64,000 nucleotides of DNA from positions 62,001 to 126,000 of the forward strand of contig NZ_JAKJSC010000001.1 in NCBI RefSeq assembly GCF_029029525.1, in the 5' to 3' direction. This document shows positions 42,964 to 52,515 of the stretch, one piece after another. A model generated the notes under the pieces. It did not search any database, was not told the DNA's origin, and saw only the letters and a program-made list of their open reading frames with translations. Every line of letters starts with the position of its first letter. Within the stretch, counting starts at the first letter, position 1. The stretch is from Labilibaculum sp. DW002. Lineage in GTDB: Bacteria > Bacteroidota > Bacteroidia > Bacteroidales > Marinifilaceae. The position numbers and the translations under genes were made by a program.

Positions 42964-43453
42964 TAGTTATATGTTTTAGTGTATATTCTTAAAGATATAA
43001 GAAATCACATAAAAAATAAGTTAATAATCGTTTAGATATTTAGAATCATTAAAAAATAGTCGTTAAAAAGTTGTTAAAGCTTTGTTGGAAGGCTCTAAAT
43101 AAGCGATATTATTACTTAATTTCATGATGGAAAAGAGATGAGTTTCTTTAGCTTTACAATAATCATATTGTAAATAAAAAGAGATCTTTTAGTCTTAAAA
43201 GGTCCTGTTTATAGTGAAGTTTGCTGTTTGTTAATGCTTATTTAGTGATTCTAAATAAATGTGGTTTCCAGAAATTATTATTTCTGCTACTACCTCTTTT
43301 TAATATTGAATATGTTAATAAATAAATCTTGTTTTTATTTAGACCTGAAATAGATTTAAGTTCAAGTGCTATGTTCATTTCAATACCAATGGAATAGCCC
43401 GTATCTTTAAGTGATTAGAATATTTTTAAACTATAGAATAAAGCTGATTTAGA
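42964..43453. other. 490-bp divergent intergenic region
   Basis: No gene is seen. A TATCTTTA sequence on the minus strand (42990-42997) could be the -7 box of the OB-fold lipoprotein gene. A small palindrome CAGAAAT/ATTTCTG lies at 43269-43286. This gap probably holds the control region for the whole propeller locus to its right, but I see no clear consensus promoter on the plus strand. Confidence 0.4.
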
Positions 43454-44659
43454 ATGAAAAAACAAATCGTAATACTAGCCTTAATATGTATTGGCACCCT
43501 TTCTTTTGCTCAGAATAACGCACAATGGAGAGGTGACAATAGAGATGGAATTTACCAAGAATCAGGATTATTAAATGAGTGGCCAACCGAAGGCCCTAAA
43601 CTCTTATGGCATTTTGACGCTCTTGGTGCTGGGCATGCATCTGCTGCTGTTACTGAATCGGCAGTATACACTGCAGGCACTGAAGCTGAGAATGGTTATG
43701 TTATTGCATTGGATCACTCTGGTAAAACCCTTTGGAAGCAAATTTATGGAAAAGAGTGGATGGATTCTTATGATGGAGTTAGAACTACGCCGATGATTTA
43801 TGAAGGAATGTTGTATGTAATGAGCGGTTTTGGGAAAGTTGTTGCCATGAATGCACAGGACGGATCAATTGTCTGGACAAAAGATATTTTAGCAGATTAT
43901 GGTGGTGAAAATATTCGTTGGGGAGTAACAGAAAACCTAGTGGTTGAAGGGGATAAGTTATTTTGTACTCCTGGAGGAGAGCAAGTAAGTATGGTAGCCT
44001 TAGATCGAAAAACAGGAACCGAAATTTGGAAAGCAAAACCAAATGGTGAAAACTCAGCTTATTGTTCTCCTGCGATTGTAAAATTGGCAAATCGTAATTT
44101 ATTAGTTACACATACAAACAGTTCAATCATTGGAGTAGACACAGAATCGGGTGAAGTTTTGTGGACAGTGTCGCACCCGAATAAATATTCGATACATCCA
44201 AATACTCCTTATTATAAAGATGGGTATTTGTATTGTGTAAGTGGATATGGTAAAGGTGGTGTAATGATTGAGCTTTCTGATGATGGTTCAAATGCAAAGG
44301 AAGTTTGGAAAGATGAATCAATGGATAACCAAATGGGAGGATTCGTTGTTTTAGACGGGAAAATATATGGTTCAGGACATAACAACCGTGAATGGTTTTG
44401 TTTGGATTGGAAAACAGGGGAAGTTTTGCATTCTGCAAAAGTGCTAAGTAAGGGAAATGTGGTGTCCGCTGATGGAAAACTATATTGTTACGGAGAAAGT
44501 GGAGAAGTAGCATTAGTTGATGTAAGTGCTGGAGCATTTAAGAAAGTAAGCTCATTCAGAGTTCCTTTTGGAGATAAGCAACACTGGGCTCATTTAGTGA
44601 TCCATAAGAACAGAATGTATGTTCGTCATGGTAATGCATTTATGGTTTATTCGATTTAA
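43454..44659 (+). CDS. secreted PQQ-like beta-propeller protein
   Basis: The 401-residue protein has a Sec signal peptide (ICIGTLSFAQ). The mature part begins with the locus signature WRGDNRDGIYQESGLLNEWP...LLWHFD, then propeller blades with the alternating pattern A-D-x-TG-x-x-x-W (ALDRKTGTEIWKA, GVDTESGEVLWTV, CLDWKTGEVLH). Such PQQ-like (BamB-type) repeats usually act as scaffolds and most do not hold PQQ. It is the first gene of the locus and a paralogue of the proteins at 44690 and 62878. Confidence 0.85.
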   Translation: MKKQIVILALICIGTLSFAQNNAQWRGDNRDGIYQESGLLNEWPTEGPKLLWHFDALGAGHASAAVTESAVYTAGTEAENGYVIALDHSGKTLWKQIYGKEWMDSYDGVRTTPMIYEGMLYVMSGFGKVVAMNAQDGSIVWTKDILADYGGENIRWGVTENLVVEGDKLFCTPGGEQVSMVALDRKTGTEIWKAKPNGENSAYCSPAIVKLANRNLLVTHTNSSIIGVDTESGEVLWTVSHPNKYSIHPNTPYYKDGYLYCVSGYGKGGVMIELSDDGSNAKEVWKDESMDNQMGGFVVLDGKIYGSGHNNREWFCLDWKTGEVLHSAKVLSKGNVVSADGKLYCYGESGEVALVDVSAGAFKKVSSFRVPFGDKQHWAHLVIHKNRMYVRHGNAFMVYSI

Positions 44660-44689
44660 TACAATTAACATTTCAATCTCTAATTACTT

Positions 44690-45937
44690 ATGAACCGACT
44701 TTTAATTGTCTGTATTGCTTTCATAAGCATATTGACTCAATGTAATTCCCCAAAGCAAAAAAGTGAATGGCGTGGGCCAAATCGAACAGGTGTTTATAAC
44801 GAAACAGGTTTGTTGAAAGAATGGCCGGAAAAAGGACCTGAGATGTTATGGTCTTTAGTTGATATTCCTAAAGGATATTCTTCAGTAGCTGTGGTGAATG
44901 AAACGGTTTATTTAACAGGAATAAAAGATTCAATGGATGTATTGATGGCTGTTGATATGAAAGGTCAGCTGAAATGGCAAGTGCCTTATGGTCGTCGTTG
45001 GGATAATACTTTCCCAGATAGTCGTTGCACACCTACCATTGAAGATAATCGTATTTATCTTTCAAGTGGGAAAGGTGATTTAGCTTGTGTGAATGCACTA
45101 AGTGGAGAAATCAACTGGCAGGTAAAAGCAAGTGAAAAGTTTGAAGGCGAATTTGGAACTTGGGGAATATCAGAATCTCTTCTTTTGTGGAATGATTTGG
45201 TGTATTATACGCCTTGTGGACCTAAAACAACTATGATTGCCTTAAATAAAATGACAGGCGATGTTGTTTGGCAATCAAAAAGCTTGAATGATAAACCTGG
45301 ATATGTTTCGCCTTTGTTAATTAATAGAAATGGAAAAGAACAAATTGTTACTGTTACCGAAAATAATGCCATAGGAGTTGATCCATCAAATGGGAATATT
45401 GATTGGCAGTTTGACTATGGATCATATGCTGCAGGTGAATGGAAAGCCAATATTCAGACCAATACACCACTTTATCACGAAGGGAAAATATTTGTAACCA
45501 ATGGTTACGATCATAAATCTGTAATGCTCGACTTGAGTGAAGATGCTTCAACGGTAAAACTGGCCTATGTTGATTCTTTATTGGACGTTCATCATGGTGG
45601 TGCTGTTCGTTTAGGCGATTACGTATATGGAGCCAATTGGGAGCATAACAGAATGGGTAAGTGGATTTGCCTTGAGTGGGAAACCGGTAAGCCGATGTAC
45701 GAGACAGAGTGGGAGAATAAAGGTTCTATTATCTCAGCTGAAGGGATGTTGTATTGTTACGACGAAAAAGGTGGAAATATCGCATTGGCAAAAGCAAGCC
45801 CCAAAGGATTTGAAGTGATAAGCACTTTTAAAGTACCTCTTGGGAAAGGGCCACACTGGTCACATTTGGTGATTAAAGATGGCGTTTTGTATGTGCGTCA
45901 TGCAAAAGCTTTAATGGCTTATTCAATTAAAGACTAA
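44690..45937 (+). CDS. PQQ-like beta-propeller lipoprotein
   Basis: The 415-residue protein has a lipoprotein signal (ISILTQC, Cys18). It begins with EWRGPNRTGVYNETGLLKEWP and contains blade motifs such as CVNALSGEINWQV, ALNKMTGDVVWQS and GVDPSNGNIDWQF. It is 30 bases after a related secreted propeller and closely resembles the partial gene at the right edge. It is probably anchored at the outer membrane. Confidence 0.86.
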   Translation: MNRLLIVCIAFISILTQCNSPKQKSEWRGPNRTGVYNETGLLKEWPEKGPEMLWSLVDIPKGYSSVAVVNETVYLTGIKDSMDVLMAVDMKGQLKWQVPYGRRWDNTFPDSRCTPTIEDNRIYLSSGKGDLACVNALSGEINWQVKASEKFEGEFGTWGISESLLLWNDLVYYTPCGPKTTMIALNKMTGDVVWQSKSLNDKPGYVSPLLINRNGKEQIVTVTENNAIGVDPSNGNIDWQFDYGSYAAGEWKANIQTNTPLYHEGKIFVTNGYDHKSVMLDLSEDASTVKLAYVDSLLDVHHGGAVRLGDYVYGANWEHNRMGKWICLEWETGKPMYETEWENKGSIISAEGMLYCYDEKGGNIALAKASPKGFEVISTFKVPLGKGPHWSHLVIKDGVLYVRHAKALMAYSIKD

Positions 45938-45991
45938 TCAAATTTATAGTTCTGAAAAGGCAATTTTTAAAGGACAGATTTATTTAAGTAT

Positions 45992-47417
45992 ATGTTACTG
46001 AAAAGAAGAGATAAAGGATTTATAAGCTTAGCTATAATTATTGCACTTGTTCTTTTTGTGTACTGGCTTGCCTACAATCCAGTTAAAAATATCCATGCTA
46101 GTATTCCTGGTATGGACAATCGTCCAAAACAATCCGCATCGTCGGAACGAGTGTTAATTGGTGAAGGCTTTGATTTTTATATTGAACACTCTTCAGAATT
46201 GAAAGGTAAGTGGACACAGTTTAGAGGAGCTGATTTTGATAATGTGTCTAAAGAAACAGTCAAGCTAGTTGATAAAATTGGACCAGAACCTAAAATTATG
46301 TGGCAACATGATCTGGGTGAAGGACACGCTGCACCGGTTGTTTATAATGGTAAGGTATATATTCTCGATTACGATGAGGTGAAAAAAGCAGATGCACTTC
46401 GATGCTTCTCTTTGGAAAGTGGCGAAGAAATCTGGAAACGTTCCTACAAGGTGCATGTAAAAAGGAATCATGGTATGTCACGAACCGTTCCTGCTATCAA
46501 CGATAAATACCTTGTGAGCATGGGGCCTCGTTGTCATGTGATGTGTGTTCATCCTGAGTCGGGTGATTTCTTGTGGGGGCTCGATTTGGTGAAAGATTAT
46601 AACTCAGAAGTCCCATTTTGGTACACAGGACAATGTCCGGTAATCGATAATAATGTGGCCATAATTGCTCCTGGAGGTAAAGCTCTGATGATTGGAGTTG
46701 ATTGTGAAACAGGAAAAATTTTATGGGAAACGCCAAATCCGGATGGCTGGAAAATGTCACATTCGTCTATTATGCCAATGGTTTTGGATGGTAATAAAAT
46801 GTGGGTTTATGCTGCTGTTGGTGGAATTTGTGGTGTTTCGGCTGAAGGTGATGATCTAGGTCAGATTCTATGGAAAACGAAAGATTTTTCACCATCTGTT
46901 GTAGCTCCATCACCATTAATATTTGATAATGGCAAGATGTTTATGACTGCTGGCTATGGTGCAGGTGCTGCTCTTACTACAAGTTAAAAAAGAAGGTGCT
47001 AAATATGCTGTAAGTACACTTCAAAAATTCAAACCGAAAGATGGAGTGGCTTCAGAGCAACAAACTCCTGTTGTATATAAAAATAGGATGTTTTCTATAT
47101 TGCCTAAAGATGCAGGCGGAATGAGAAACCGATTTGTTTGTAGTGATCCTAACGATTGTACTAAGATATTGTGGACAAGTGGTACTAGCGACCGTTTTGG
47201 ATTGGGACCCTATTTATTAGCTGATGGTAAATTCTTCATACTGAAAGATGACGGACTGCTTAGCATTGTTAAAGCTAGTACCGAAAGATTTGAATTATTG
47301 GACAAAACCAAAGTCTTGGATGGGCATGATGCCTGGGGACCTTTGGTGATAACTGATGGCCGATTATTGATGCGAGACTCAAAGCATATGCTTTGTATTG
47401 ATGTTAGAGCAAATTAA
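45992..47417 (+). pseudogene. membrane-anchored PQQ-like propeller with one-base frameshift
   Basis: Two overlapping frames make one propeller. The first (45992-46987) has an N-terminal membrane helix (ISLAIIIALVLFVYWLAY), the FRG signature (GKWTQFRGADFDN) and several blades, and stops at TAA 46985. The second (46956-47417) continues the fold in the +1 frame (LQVKKEGAKYAV to the end). Skipping one base between 46973 and 46977 joins them into about 474 residues. Causes could be a real mutation, a sequencing error, or +1 slippage of a leucyl-tRNA on CTT-A. The upstream part could still be made alone. Confidence 0.8.
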
Positions 47418-47429
47418 ACTGACCTACAA

Positions 47430-48392
47430 ATGAAAAATAAATTGATATTATGGCTTTTAGTAGTTCTACTTCTCGTAGTTGTCGGCTTTATGGCGAAAGA
47501 TCTATTTGTGAGTAAGAACACAACAAAAGAAAATGTTTATGAATACGATTTGAAAGAGCTTAGAAAGGTTGATCCTTCAAAAATCAGTCATGAAGAGGTG
47601 AAACAAATCAAAATTCAAGCTAAAGAACTTCATGGTATTGCGATTGATTCTAAAGATCAGATTTATGTGAGCACGGATGAAGCCATACTTATTTTGAATG
47701 CAAAAGGAGAAAAGATCAATTCTCTAAAAGTAAGAGGTGAAGCTCGATGTTTAACGATTGCTGAAAATGGTAATGTTCTGGTAGGGATGAGAAACCGAGT
47801 GGATATTAGAAAACCAGATGGAAGTCTGCGTAACAGTTTTTTAATTCCTGGAGAGAAAGCATTCATCACTTCTTTGGCAATTGATGGAGAAAATATATAT
47901 GTAGCCGATGCAGGACAAAAAATTGTTCATCATTACAATATTGACGGTAAGAAGATTAAGGAAATTGGTGGGAAAAATACCGAAGCGGGAATCAAGGGAT
48001 TTGTTATTCCTAGTCCGTTCTTTGATTTGCTAATGGGACGACAAGGCGAACTTTGGGTTGTTAATCCTGGAAGACATGCTTTCGAAGCTTATAATTCTAA
48101 AGGAGACCAAATCTCTTCTTGGGAACGAACCTCTATGAGTATTGAAGGATTTAGTGGATGTTGTAATCCCGCCAATATAGCAATACTTTCCGATGGCTCT
48201 TTTGTTACTGTTGAGAAAGGATTAGAGCGAGTGAAAATTCATTTGCCATCAGGTGATGTAAAATCGGTTGTTGCTGCTCCTGAATTGTTCGAAGCAGGAA
48301 CAATTGGTATCGATTTGGCAGTAGATTCTGAAGACCGAATTTATGTATTGGATCCGGTAAAGAGTATGATAAGAATATTTGAAGCAAAATAG
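47430..48392 (+). CDS. membrane-anchored NHL-type beta-propeller
   Basis: The 320-residue protein has an N-terminal membrane anchor (LILWLLVVLLLVVVGFMAKDLF) and then six-bladed NHL-like repeats (LHGIAIDSKDQIYVSTDEAILIL, FITSLAIDGENIYVADAGQKIV, GIDLAVDSEDRIYVLDPVKSMIRIF). An adjacent pair of cysteines (FSGCCNPANIAI) might bind a cofactor or form a disulfide. It is 12 bases after the frameshifted propeller and just before two Tat-type redox genes. Its role is unknown; a scaffold or electron-carrier docking protein is likely. Confidence 0.78.
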   Translation: MKNKLILWLLVVLLLVVVGFMAKDLFVSKNTTKENVYEYDLKELRKVDPSKISHEEVKQIKIQAKELHGIAIDSKDQIYVSTDEAILILNAKGEKINSLKVRGEARCLTIAENGNVLVGMRNRVDIRKPDGSLRNSFLIPGEKAFITSLAIDGENIYVADAGQKIVHHYNIDGKKIKEIGGKNTEAGIKGFVIPSPFFDLLMGRQGELWVVNPGRHAFEAYNSKGDQISSWERTSMSIEGFSGCCNPANIAILSDGSFVTVEKGLERVKIHLPSGDVKSVVAAPELFEAGTIGIDLAVDSEDRIYVLDPVKSMIRIFEAK

Positions 48393-48393
48393 A

Positions 48394-48588
48394 ATGGACA
48401 GAAGAGATTTTTTAAGAAACGGAGCTAGAACGCTAATTGTTGCAGGATTAGGAATTATGAGTGGCGTTTTTGTTTACCGAAATTACACGACTGAAGAGAC
48501 ATGTACTTTTAAGAATATGTGCAAGGATTGCAATAGTCTGGAGAAATGTACATTACCTGAAGGTGTGAAATATAAAAAGTCAAAATAG
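48394..48588 (+). CDS. 64-residue Tat-type protein with four cysteines
   Basis: The ATG at 48394 starts MDRRDFLRNGAR, a twin-arginine motif, followed by one hydrophobic helix. The frame extends five codons further up to a TTG, which is less likely. The outer part carries Cys37-X5-Cys43-X2-Cys46-X5-Cys52. No AxA cleavage site is visible, so it is probably an uncleaved anchor. The four cysteines could hold an Fe-S cluster or zinc. I recognise no family. It sits between the NHL propeller and a Tat ferredoxin. Confidence 0.7.
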   Translation: MDRRDFLRNGARTLIVAGLGIMSGVFVYRNYTTEETCTFKNMCKDCNSLEKCTLPEGVKYKKSK

Positions 48589-48622
48589 ACCTGACAGCAT
48601 TTGAAAAACCTGTAAGAGCCTT
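48588..48622. repeat. CTGACAG-type intergenic palindrome, copy 1
   Basis: GACCTGACAGCATTTG is followed by AACCTGTAAGAGCCTT. It is a diverged copy of the repeat seen best at 50515 and 57031. It lies right after the small Tat protein gene. Confidence 0.6.
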
Positions 48623-48671
48623 ATTGTATAAGGAACTTACATCATTTTTGCTACTTGATTTAGATTAGAAG

Positions 48672-49232
48672 ATGAAAAAGGACAGAAGAGATTTTATTAA
48701 TACGTGCTTTCGATTTGCAGCGGGCGCAAGTCTAGTTGGAGTTACTGGTGTTTTGGCTCATAAAACGGTGTCGGGAAATACGCTTTGGCAGATTGATACG
48801 ACAAAATGTACTCAGTGTGGGCGTTGTGCTACTTCTTGTGTAGTGACTCCATCTGCGGTGAAGTGTATTCATGTATACGATATGTGTGGCTACTGTGATT
48901 TATGTGGTGGTTATTTGCGCCCAAACGTAAAGAATATTACTACGGGAGCCGAAAACCAACTTTGCCCAACTGGCGCAATTAAAAGAAAATATATCGAAGA
49001 TCCTTTTTTCGAATATGAAATAATTGAAGACCTATGTATTGGCTGTGGTAAATGTGTGAAAGGTTGTGGAGCTTTTGGAAATGGATCGCTTCAGTTGCAA
49101 GTAAGTCACGATTTATGTGTGAATTGTAATCAATGTGCCATTGCTCGTGATTGCCCTTCTGATGCATTTTCGCGTGTACCAGCTGATGAGCCCTATAAGT
49201 TTTCAGGCTTTAAAACAAATAAAAAAATATAA
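48672..49232 (+). CDS. Tat-exported multi-cluster ferredoxin
   Basis: The 186-residue protein starts with a Tat motif (KKDRRDFIN) and an uncleaved-looking hydrophobic helix. Four cysteine groups follow: CTQCGRCATSC, CGYCDLCGG with a later CP, CIGCGKCVKGCG and CVNCNQCAIARDCP. This gives up to four [4Fe-4S] clusters, as in NrfC/PsrB-like carriers. It would carry electrons on the periplasmic side, probably from the NapH-like protein encoded 10 bases downstream. Confidence 0.88.
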   Translation: MKKDRRDFINTCFRFAAGASLVGVTGVLAHKTVSGNTLWQIDTTKCTQCGRCATSCVVTPSAVKCIHVYDMCGYCDLCGGYLRPNVKNITTGAENQLCPTGAIKRKYIEDPFFEYEIIEDLCIGCGKCVKGCGAFGNGSLQLQVSHDLCVNCNQCAIARDCPSDAFSRVPADEPYKFSGFKTNKKI

Positions 49233-49241
49233 TCGATTACG

Positions 49242-50504
49242 ATGAAGAAAAGCTTAGCCTTTATCTCTTTACTGATATTATTTGTGGGAATGGAATTTGC
49301 AGCCTTTTCACAACAGCAACGTTTTCCAAAACCGGAATTTGAATCGGGATACGAACAACCTGTTGCCTCAATGCCTGCACCTCGCGATGGCATGTTTGCA
49401 TTCTTGGATGTAATGGTATTAATTGCAGCACTTAGTTTAATCACTTGGTTTATTCTGAAGAAAAGATCAAGAACTGGCGTAGTAACAGTCTCTATTTTTT
49501 CCATTCTGTACTTTGACTTTTTCAGAGAAGGATGTGTCTGTTCTGTCGGATCAGTTCAAAATGTCGTATTAGCACTTTTTAATCCCGGCTATCACATTCC
49601 TTTATCGGCATTGGCCTTTTTTGTAATTCCACTGGTTTACACTTTATTTTTTGGTAGAACTTTCTGCGCTGGAGTCTGTCCTTTAGGAGCAGTTCAGGAT
49701 GTATTTCTGATGAGACCAGTTACCTTGAAGAAATGGTTGCAAAAAGTCTTGGGATTAATTCCTTATATCTATTTGGGCTTGTCCGTATTATATGCAGCAA
49801 CGGCTACAGACTTTATCATTTGTCGATACGATCCTTTTGTAGGGATTTTCAGATTCAATGCTACCTTTTTCATGTTCGCGATTGGTGCGGCCTTCTTGTT
49901 GATTAGTGTTTTTATTGCTCGACCATATTGTCGTTTCTTTTGCCCATATGGTGTGATTTTGAATCTAGTTAGTAGAGTTTCTAAAAATCATTTGACCATA
50001 ACACCTTCCAATTGCATTCAATGCAAGCTTTGTGAGAATTCTTGTCCTTTAGATGCCATTAACAAACCTGTTGTGGTGAAGCAAATGGAAGACAAGCGAT
50101 CAGCAACCAGAAGATTCATCTTACTTAGTTTAATTATACCAGCACTAATGATTGTTGGAGGTTGGACAGGTGCAAATTTCCATGAGAATCTATCAAAAGT
50201 AAACGCGAAAGTGCGCTTGGCGGATGAATTACTTCATTTCGATTCAAAAACCATGAAAGAAAGTCTGGAAATAGAAGGCTTCAGAACTTCAGGCCAAACA
50301 GTAGAAGAATTGTATTTGGAAGCTGCAGAAATTGTAGAGCAATTCTATTATGGTGGTTGGATATTGGGTGCTTTCATTGGATTGGTAATTGGTTTGGCTT
50401 TGTCAGGATTATCAACCTATCGATATAGAGAAGATTACACACCAGATAAAGGTGAATGTGTGAGTTGTGCACGTTGCCTAAAATATTGCCCTGTTGAAAA
50501 ATAA
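49242..50504 (+). CDS. NapH/NosR-type membrane ferredoxin
   Basis: The 420-residue protein has a signal-like N-terminus, about six membrane helices, cysteine loops typical of NapH/NosR (FCAGVCPLGAVQDV and YCRFFCPYGVILN), a [4Fe-4S] group CIQCKLCENSCPLDAI and another at the C-terminus CVSCARCLKYCP. The loop REGCVCSVGSVQ adds further cysteines. Such proteins take electrons from quinol or flavoproteins across the inner membrane. It probably pairs with the Tat ferredoxin just upstream. Ends followed by a palindromic repeat. Confidence 0.86.
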   Translation: MKKSLAFISLLILFVGMEFAAFSQQQRFPKPEFESGYEQPVASMPAPRDGMFAFLDVMVLIAALSLITWFILKKRSRTGVVTVSIFSILYFDFFREGCVCSVGSVQNVVLALFNPGYHIPLSALAFFVIPLVYTLFFGRTFCAGVCPLGAVQDVFLMRPVTLKKWLQKVLGLIPYIYLGLSVLYAATATDFIICRYDPFVGIFRFNATFFMFAIGAAFLLISVFIARPYCRFFCPYGVILNLVSRVSKNHLTITPSNCIQCKLCENSCPLDAINKPVVVKQMEDKRSATRRFILLSLIIPALMIVGGWTGANFHENLSKVNAKVRLADELLHFDSKTMKESLEIEGFRTSGQTVEELYLEAAEIVEQFYYGGWILGAFIGLVIGLALSGLSTYRYREDYTPDKGECVSCARCLKYCPVEK

Positions 50505-50514
50505 AACCTATAAC

Positions 50515-50550
50515 GACCTGACAGCGTTTTTTTAACCTGTCAGAGTCTTG
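50515..50550. repeat. CTGACAG-type intergenic palindrome, copy 2
   Basis: GACCTGACAGCGTT (50515-50528), a T-rich spacer and AACCTGTCAGAGTCTTG. The arms CTGACAG and CTGTCAG are inverted. It is nearly identical to the copy at 57031. Confidence 0.75.
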
Positions 50551-50629
50551 TTAAAATATACTTTGTGTCCCTTTGTGAAGAACTTCGAGCTTCCTTAGTG
50601 GTAAAAAATAAAACTTAGTGGTAAAGCAT

Positions 50630-52513
50630 ATGAATAACAAGTTTAAAATAAATCGTACCAACCTGCCTCTTTGGAGAGGAATAGCTCTTGTGGCAGGAAT
50701 ATTCTCTTTCATAATCTGCATGTTGGTTTTGGTAAACTACATTCAAATCAATCGAGTTGATCCTGTAAACACAGAGATCATCAATAGTTTGGTTGATCGT
50801 TTGAATGAAAATCCAAATGATGAGCAGTTAAGAGAGCAAATTCGTGAAATGGATCTGTTGGTGCGAAAAGCATACTTTACAAATCAATGGCAAGTAAAGG
50901 CTGGAGGATATTTATTGCTTTTTGGAGTTATCGTAATGGCAATTGCTCTTCATTTATTTTATTCAGGAAAGAAAGAATTACCAAAAGTAACAGAGGAAGA
51001 AGAGGAGAACATTATCCTTTTCCGAGAGAAGGCAAGAAAGTGGATTGTGATTGGTGGTTTTGGAATGGTCGGAATCACATTGGTCTTTGCATTCCTTACT
51101 CATCAGGAATTGGGAAATCAATTTACTGTAGCGGCTAAAACAGCAAAAGCGGAAGCAGAACAAGAGCAGACACAACAAGTAAGTGAGGTAATTGAAGTAT
51201 CTGCAGAAGTAATCCCAGAAAAGAAAGAAGAAGTAAAAGAGGAAGAAGTTGAAGTAATTGTTGAAAAAGCTCCTGAGGAAGTAGCAGTTGAAGTTCAAGA
51301 AGAACCTAAAGAAGTAGTACCAGCTAAAACTGTTGGAAAATATACAGGAACATATCCTACTAAAGAAATGATGGCCAATTTCCCATCTTTCCGTGGCCCT
51401 GGAGGAAATGGAATTGCTTACCAAAAGAACATACCAAATGAATGGGATGGAGCTAGTGGAAAGAATGTCCTGTGGAAACAGCCAGTACCTATTCATGCCT
51501 ACAATTCTCCAGTTATTTGGGGAAATAAACTGTTTCTGTCAGGTGCGAACGCAACCAGTCGCGAAATTTATTGCTACGATAGAAACAATGGAAAATTGCT
51601 TTGGACAGCTAAAGTAGAGCAAATTCCTGGATCACCTGCAACTTCACCTGACGTTACACCAGATACAGGTCATGCAGCATCTACAGTTACAACCGATGGA
51701 AAATCAGTCTTCGCAATTTTTGCAAATGGAGATGTTATTTCTGTCGATATGAATGGTGAAAAACAATGGGCAAAAAATTTAGGTGTTCCTGATAATCATT
51801 ACGGGCATTCATCTTCATTACTCATTTTTGAAGACAAGCTAATCGTTCAGTACGATCAAAAGAAATCCGGAATGGTATTAGCCTTATCCACAAAAGATGG
51901 ATCTGAATTGTGGAACACTCCGCGTAAAGTTAGAGTTTCTTGGGCATCGCCAGTAATCGTAAATAACAATGGTCAAATAGAGGTCTTATTAGCTGCCGAT
52001 CCTAGTGTTGCTTCTTACGATGTGAATACGGGTAAAGAATTGTGGCATTTGGATTGCATTACAGGAGAAGTTGGACCATCGGTAGCCTTCGCAAATGGAA
52101 TTGTTTATGCTTTAAATGAATATGCTAGTTTGGTTGCCATTAAGACTGGTGAGAAACCAGAAGTGCTTTGGGAAGCTTACGATTACCTTTCTGATGTACC
52201 AAGTCCGATCGCATACAAAGACATGTTATTTATTGTAACCAGTTACGGTGCGGTTGCTTGTTATAACGCAACATCAGGAGAAATTCTGTGGGAACAGGAA
52301 TTTGATAATGGATTTTATTCATCACCAATTTTGGTAGATGGCAAGATATATTTATTGGATCGCGAAGGTGTGATGCACATTTTTAAGGCTGATAAGCAAT
52401 ATGCATCAGTTGCGACTTCATCATTGGGAGAAAAATCGGATACATCGCCAGCTTTCGCTGATGGAAGAGTATATATCCGTGGAGAGAAAAACCTTTATTG
52501 CATAGGGAAATAA
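50630..52513 (+). CDS. membrane-anchored PQQ-like propeller with acidic linker
   Basis: The upstream GTG at 50618 is less likely than ATG 50630, which gives 627 residues. Three hydrophobic helices (ALVAGIFSFIICMLVLVNYI, VKAGGYLLLFGVIVMAIALHLF, WIVIGGFGMVGITLVFAF) anchor it. A linker of about 70 residues rich in Glu, Val and Lys (EVIEVSAEVIPEKKEE and similar) follows. The propeller starts with the shared signature FPSFRGPGGNGIAYQ and has blades such as DRNNGKLLWTAKV and DVNTGKELWHLDC. It lies two bases before the flavoprotein gene, so it may tether the electron-transfer part to the propeller part. Confidence 0.84.
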   Translation: MNNKFKINRTNLPLWRGIALVAGIFSFIICMLVLVNYIQINRVDPVNTEIINSLVDRLNENPNDEQLREQIREMDLLVRKAYFTNQWQVKAGGYLLLFGVIVMAIALHLFYSGKKELPKVTEEEEENIILFREKARKWIVIGGFGMVGITLVFAFLTHQELGNQFTVAAKTAKAEAEQEQTQQVSEVIEVSAEVIPEKKEEVKEEEVEVIVEKAPEEVAVEVQEEPKEVVPAKTVGKYTGTYPTKEMMANFPSFRGPGGNGIAYQKNIPNEWDGASGKNVLWKQPVPIHAYNSPVIWGNKLFLSGANATSREIYCYDRNNGKLLWTAKVEQIPGSPATSPDVTPDTGHAASTVTTDGKSVFAIFANGDVISVDMNGEKQWAKNLGVPDNHYGHSSSLLIFEDKLIVQYDQKKSGMVLALSTKDGSELWNTPRKVRVSWASPVIVNNNGQIEVLLAADPSVASYDVNTGKELWHLDCITGEVGPSVAFANGIVYALNEYASLVAIKTGEKPEVLWEAYDYLSDVPSPIAYKDMLFIVTSYGAVACYNATSGEILWEQEFDNGFYSSPILVDGKIYLLDREGVMHIFKADKQYASVATSSLGEKSDTSPAFADGRVYIRGEKNLYCIGK

Positions 52514-52515
52514 TT

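Noticed and set aside
44127-44537. 136-codon minus-strand frame rich in Leu and His
   Set aside because: It is the shadow of the propeller at 43454, with no signal, start context or family features.
50978-51496. 172-codon open frame on the minus strand rich in Phe, Tyr and Ser
   Set aside because: It is the antisense of the Glu/Val/Lys-rich linker of the propeller at 50630. Low-complexity GAA/GAAG codons read backwards give TTC runs without stops.
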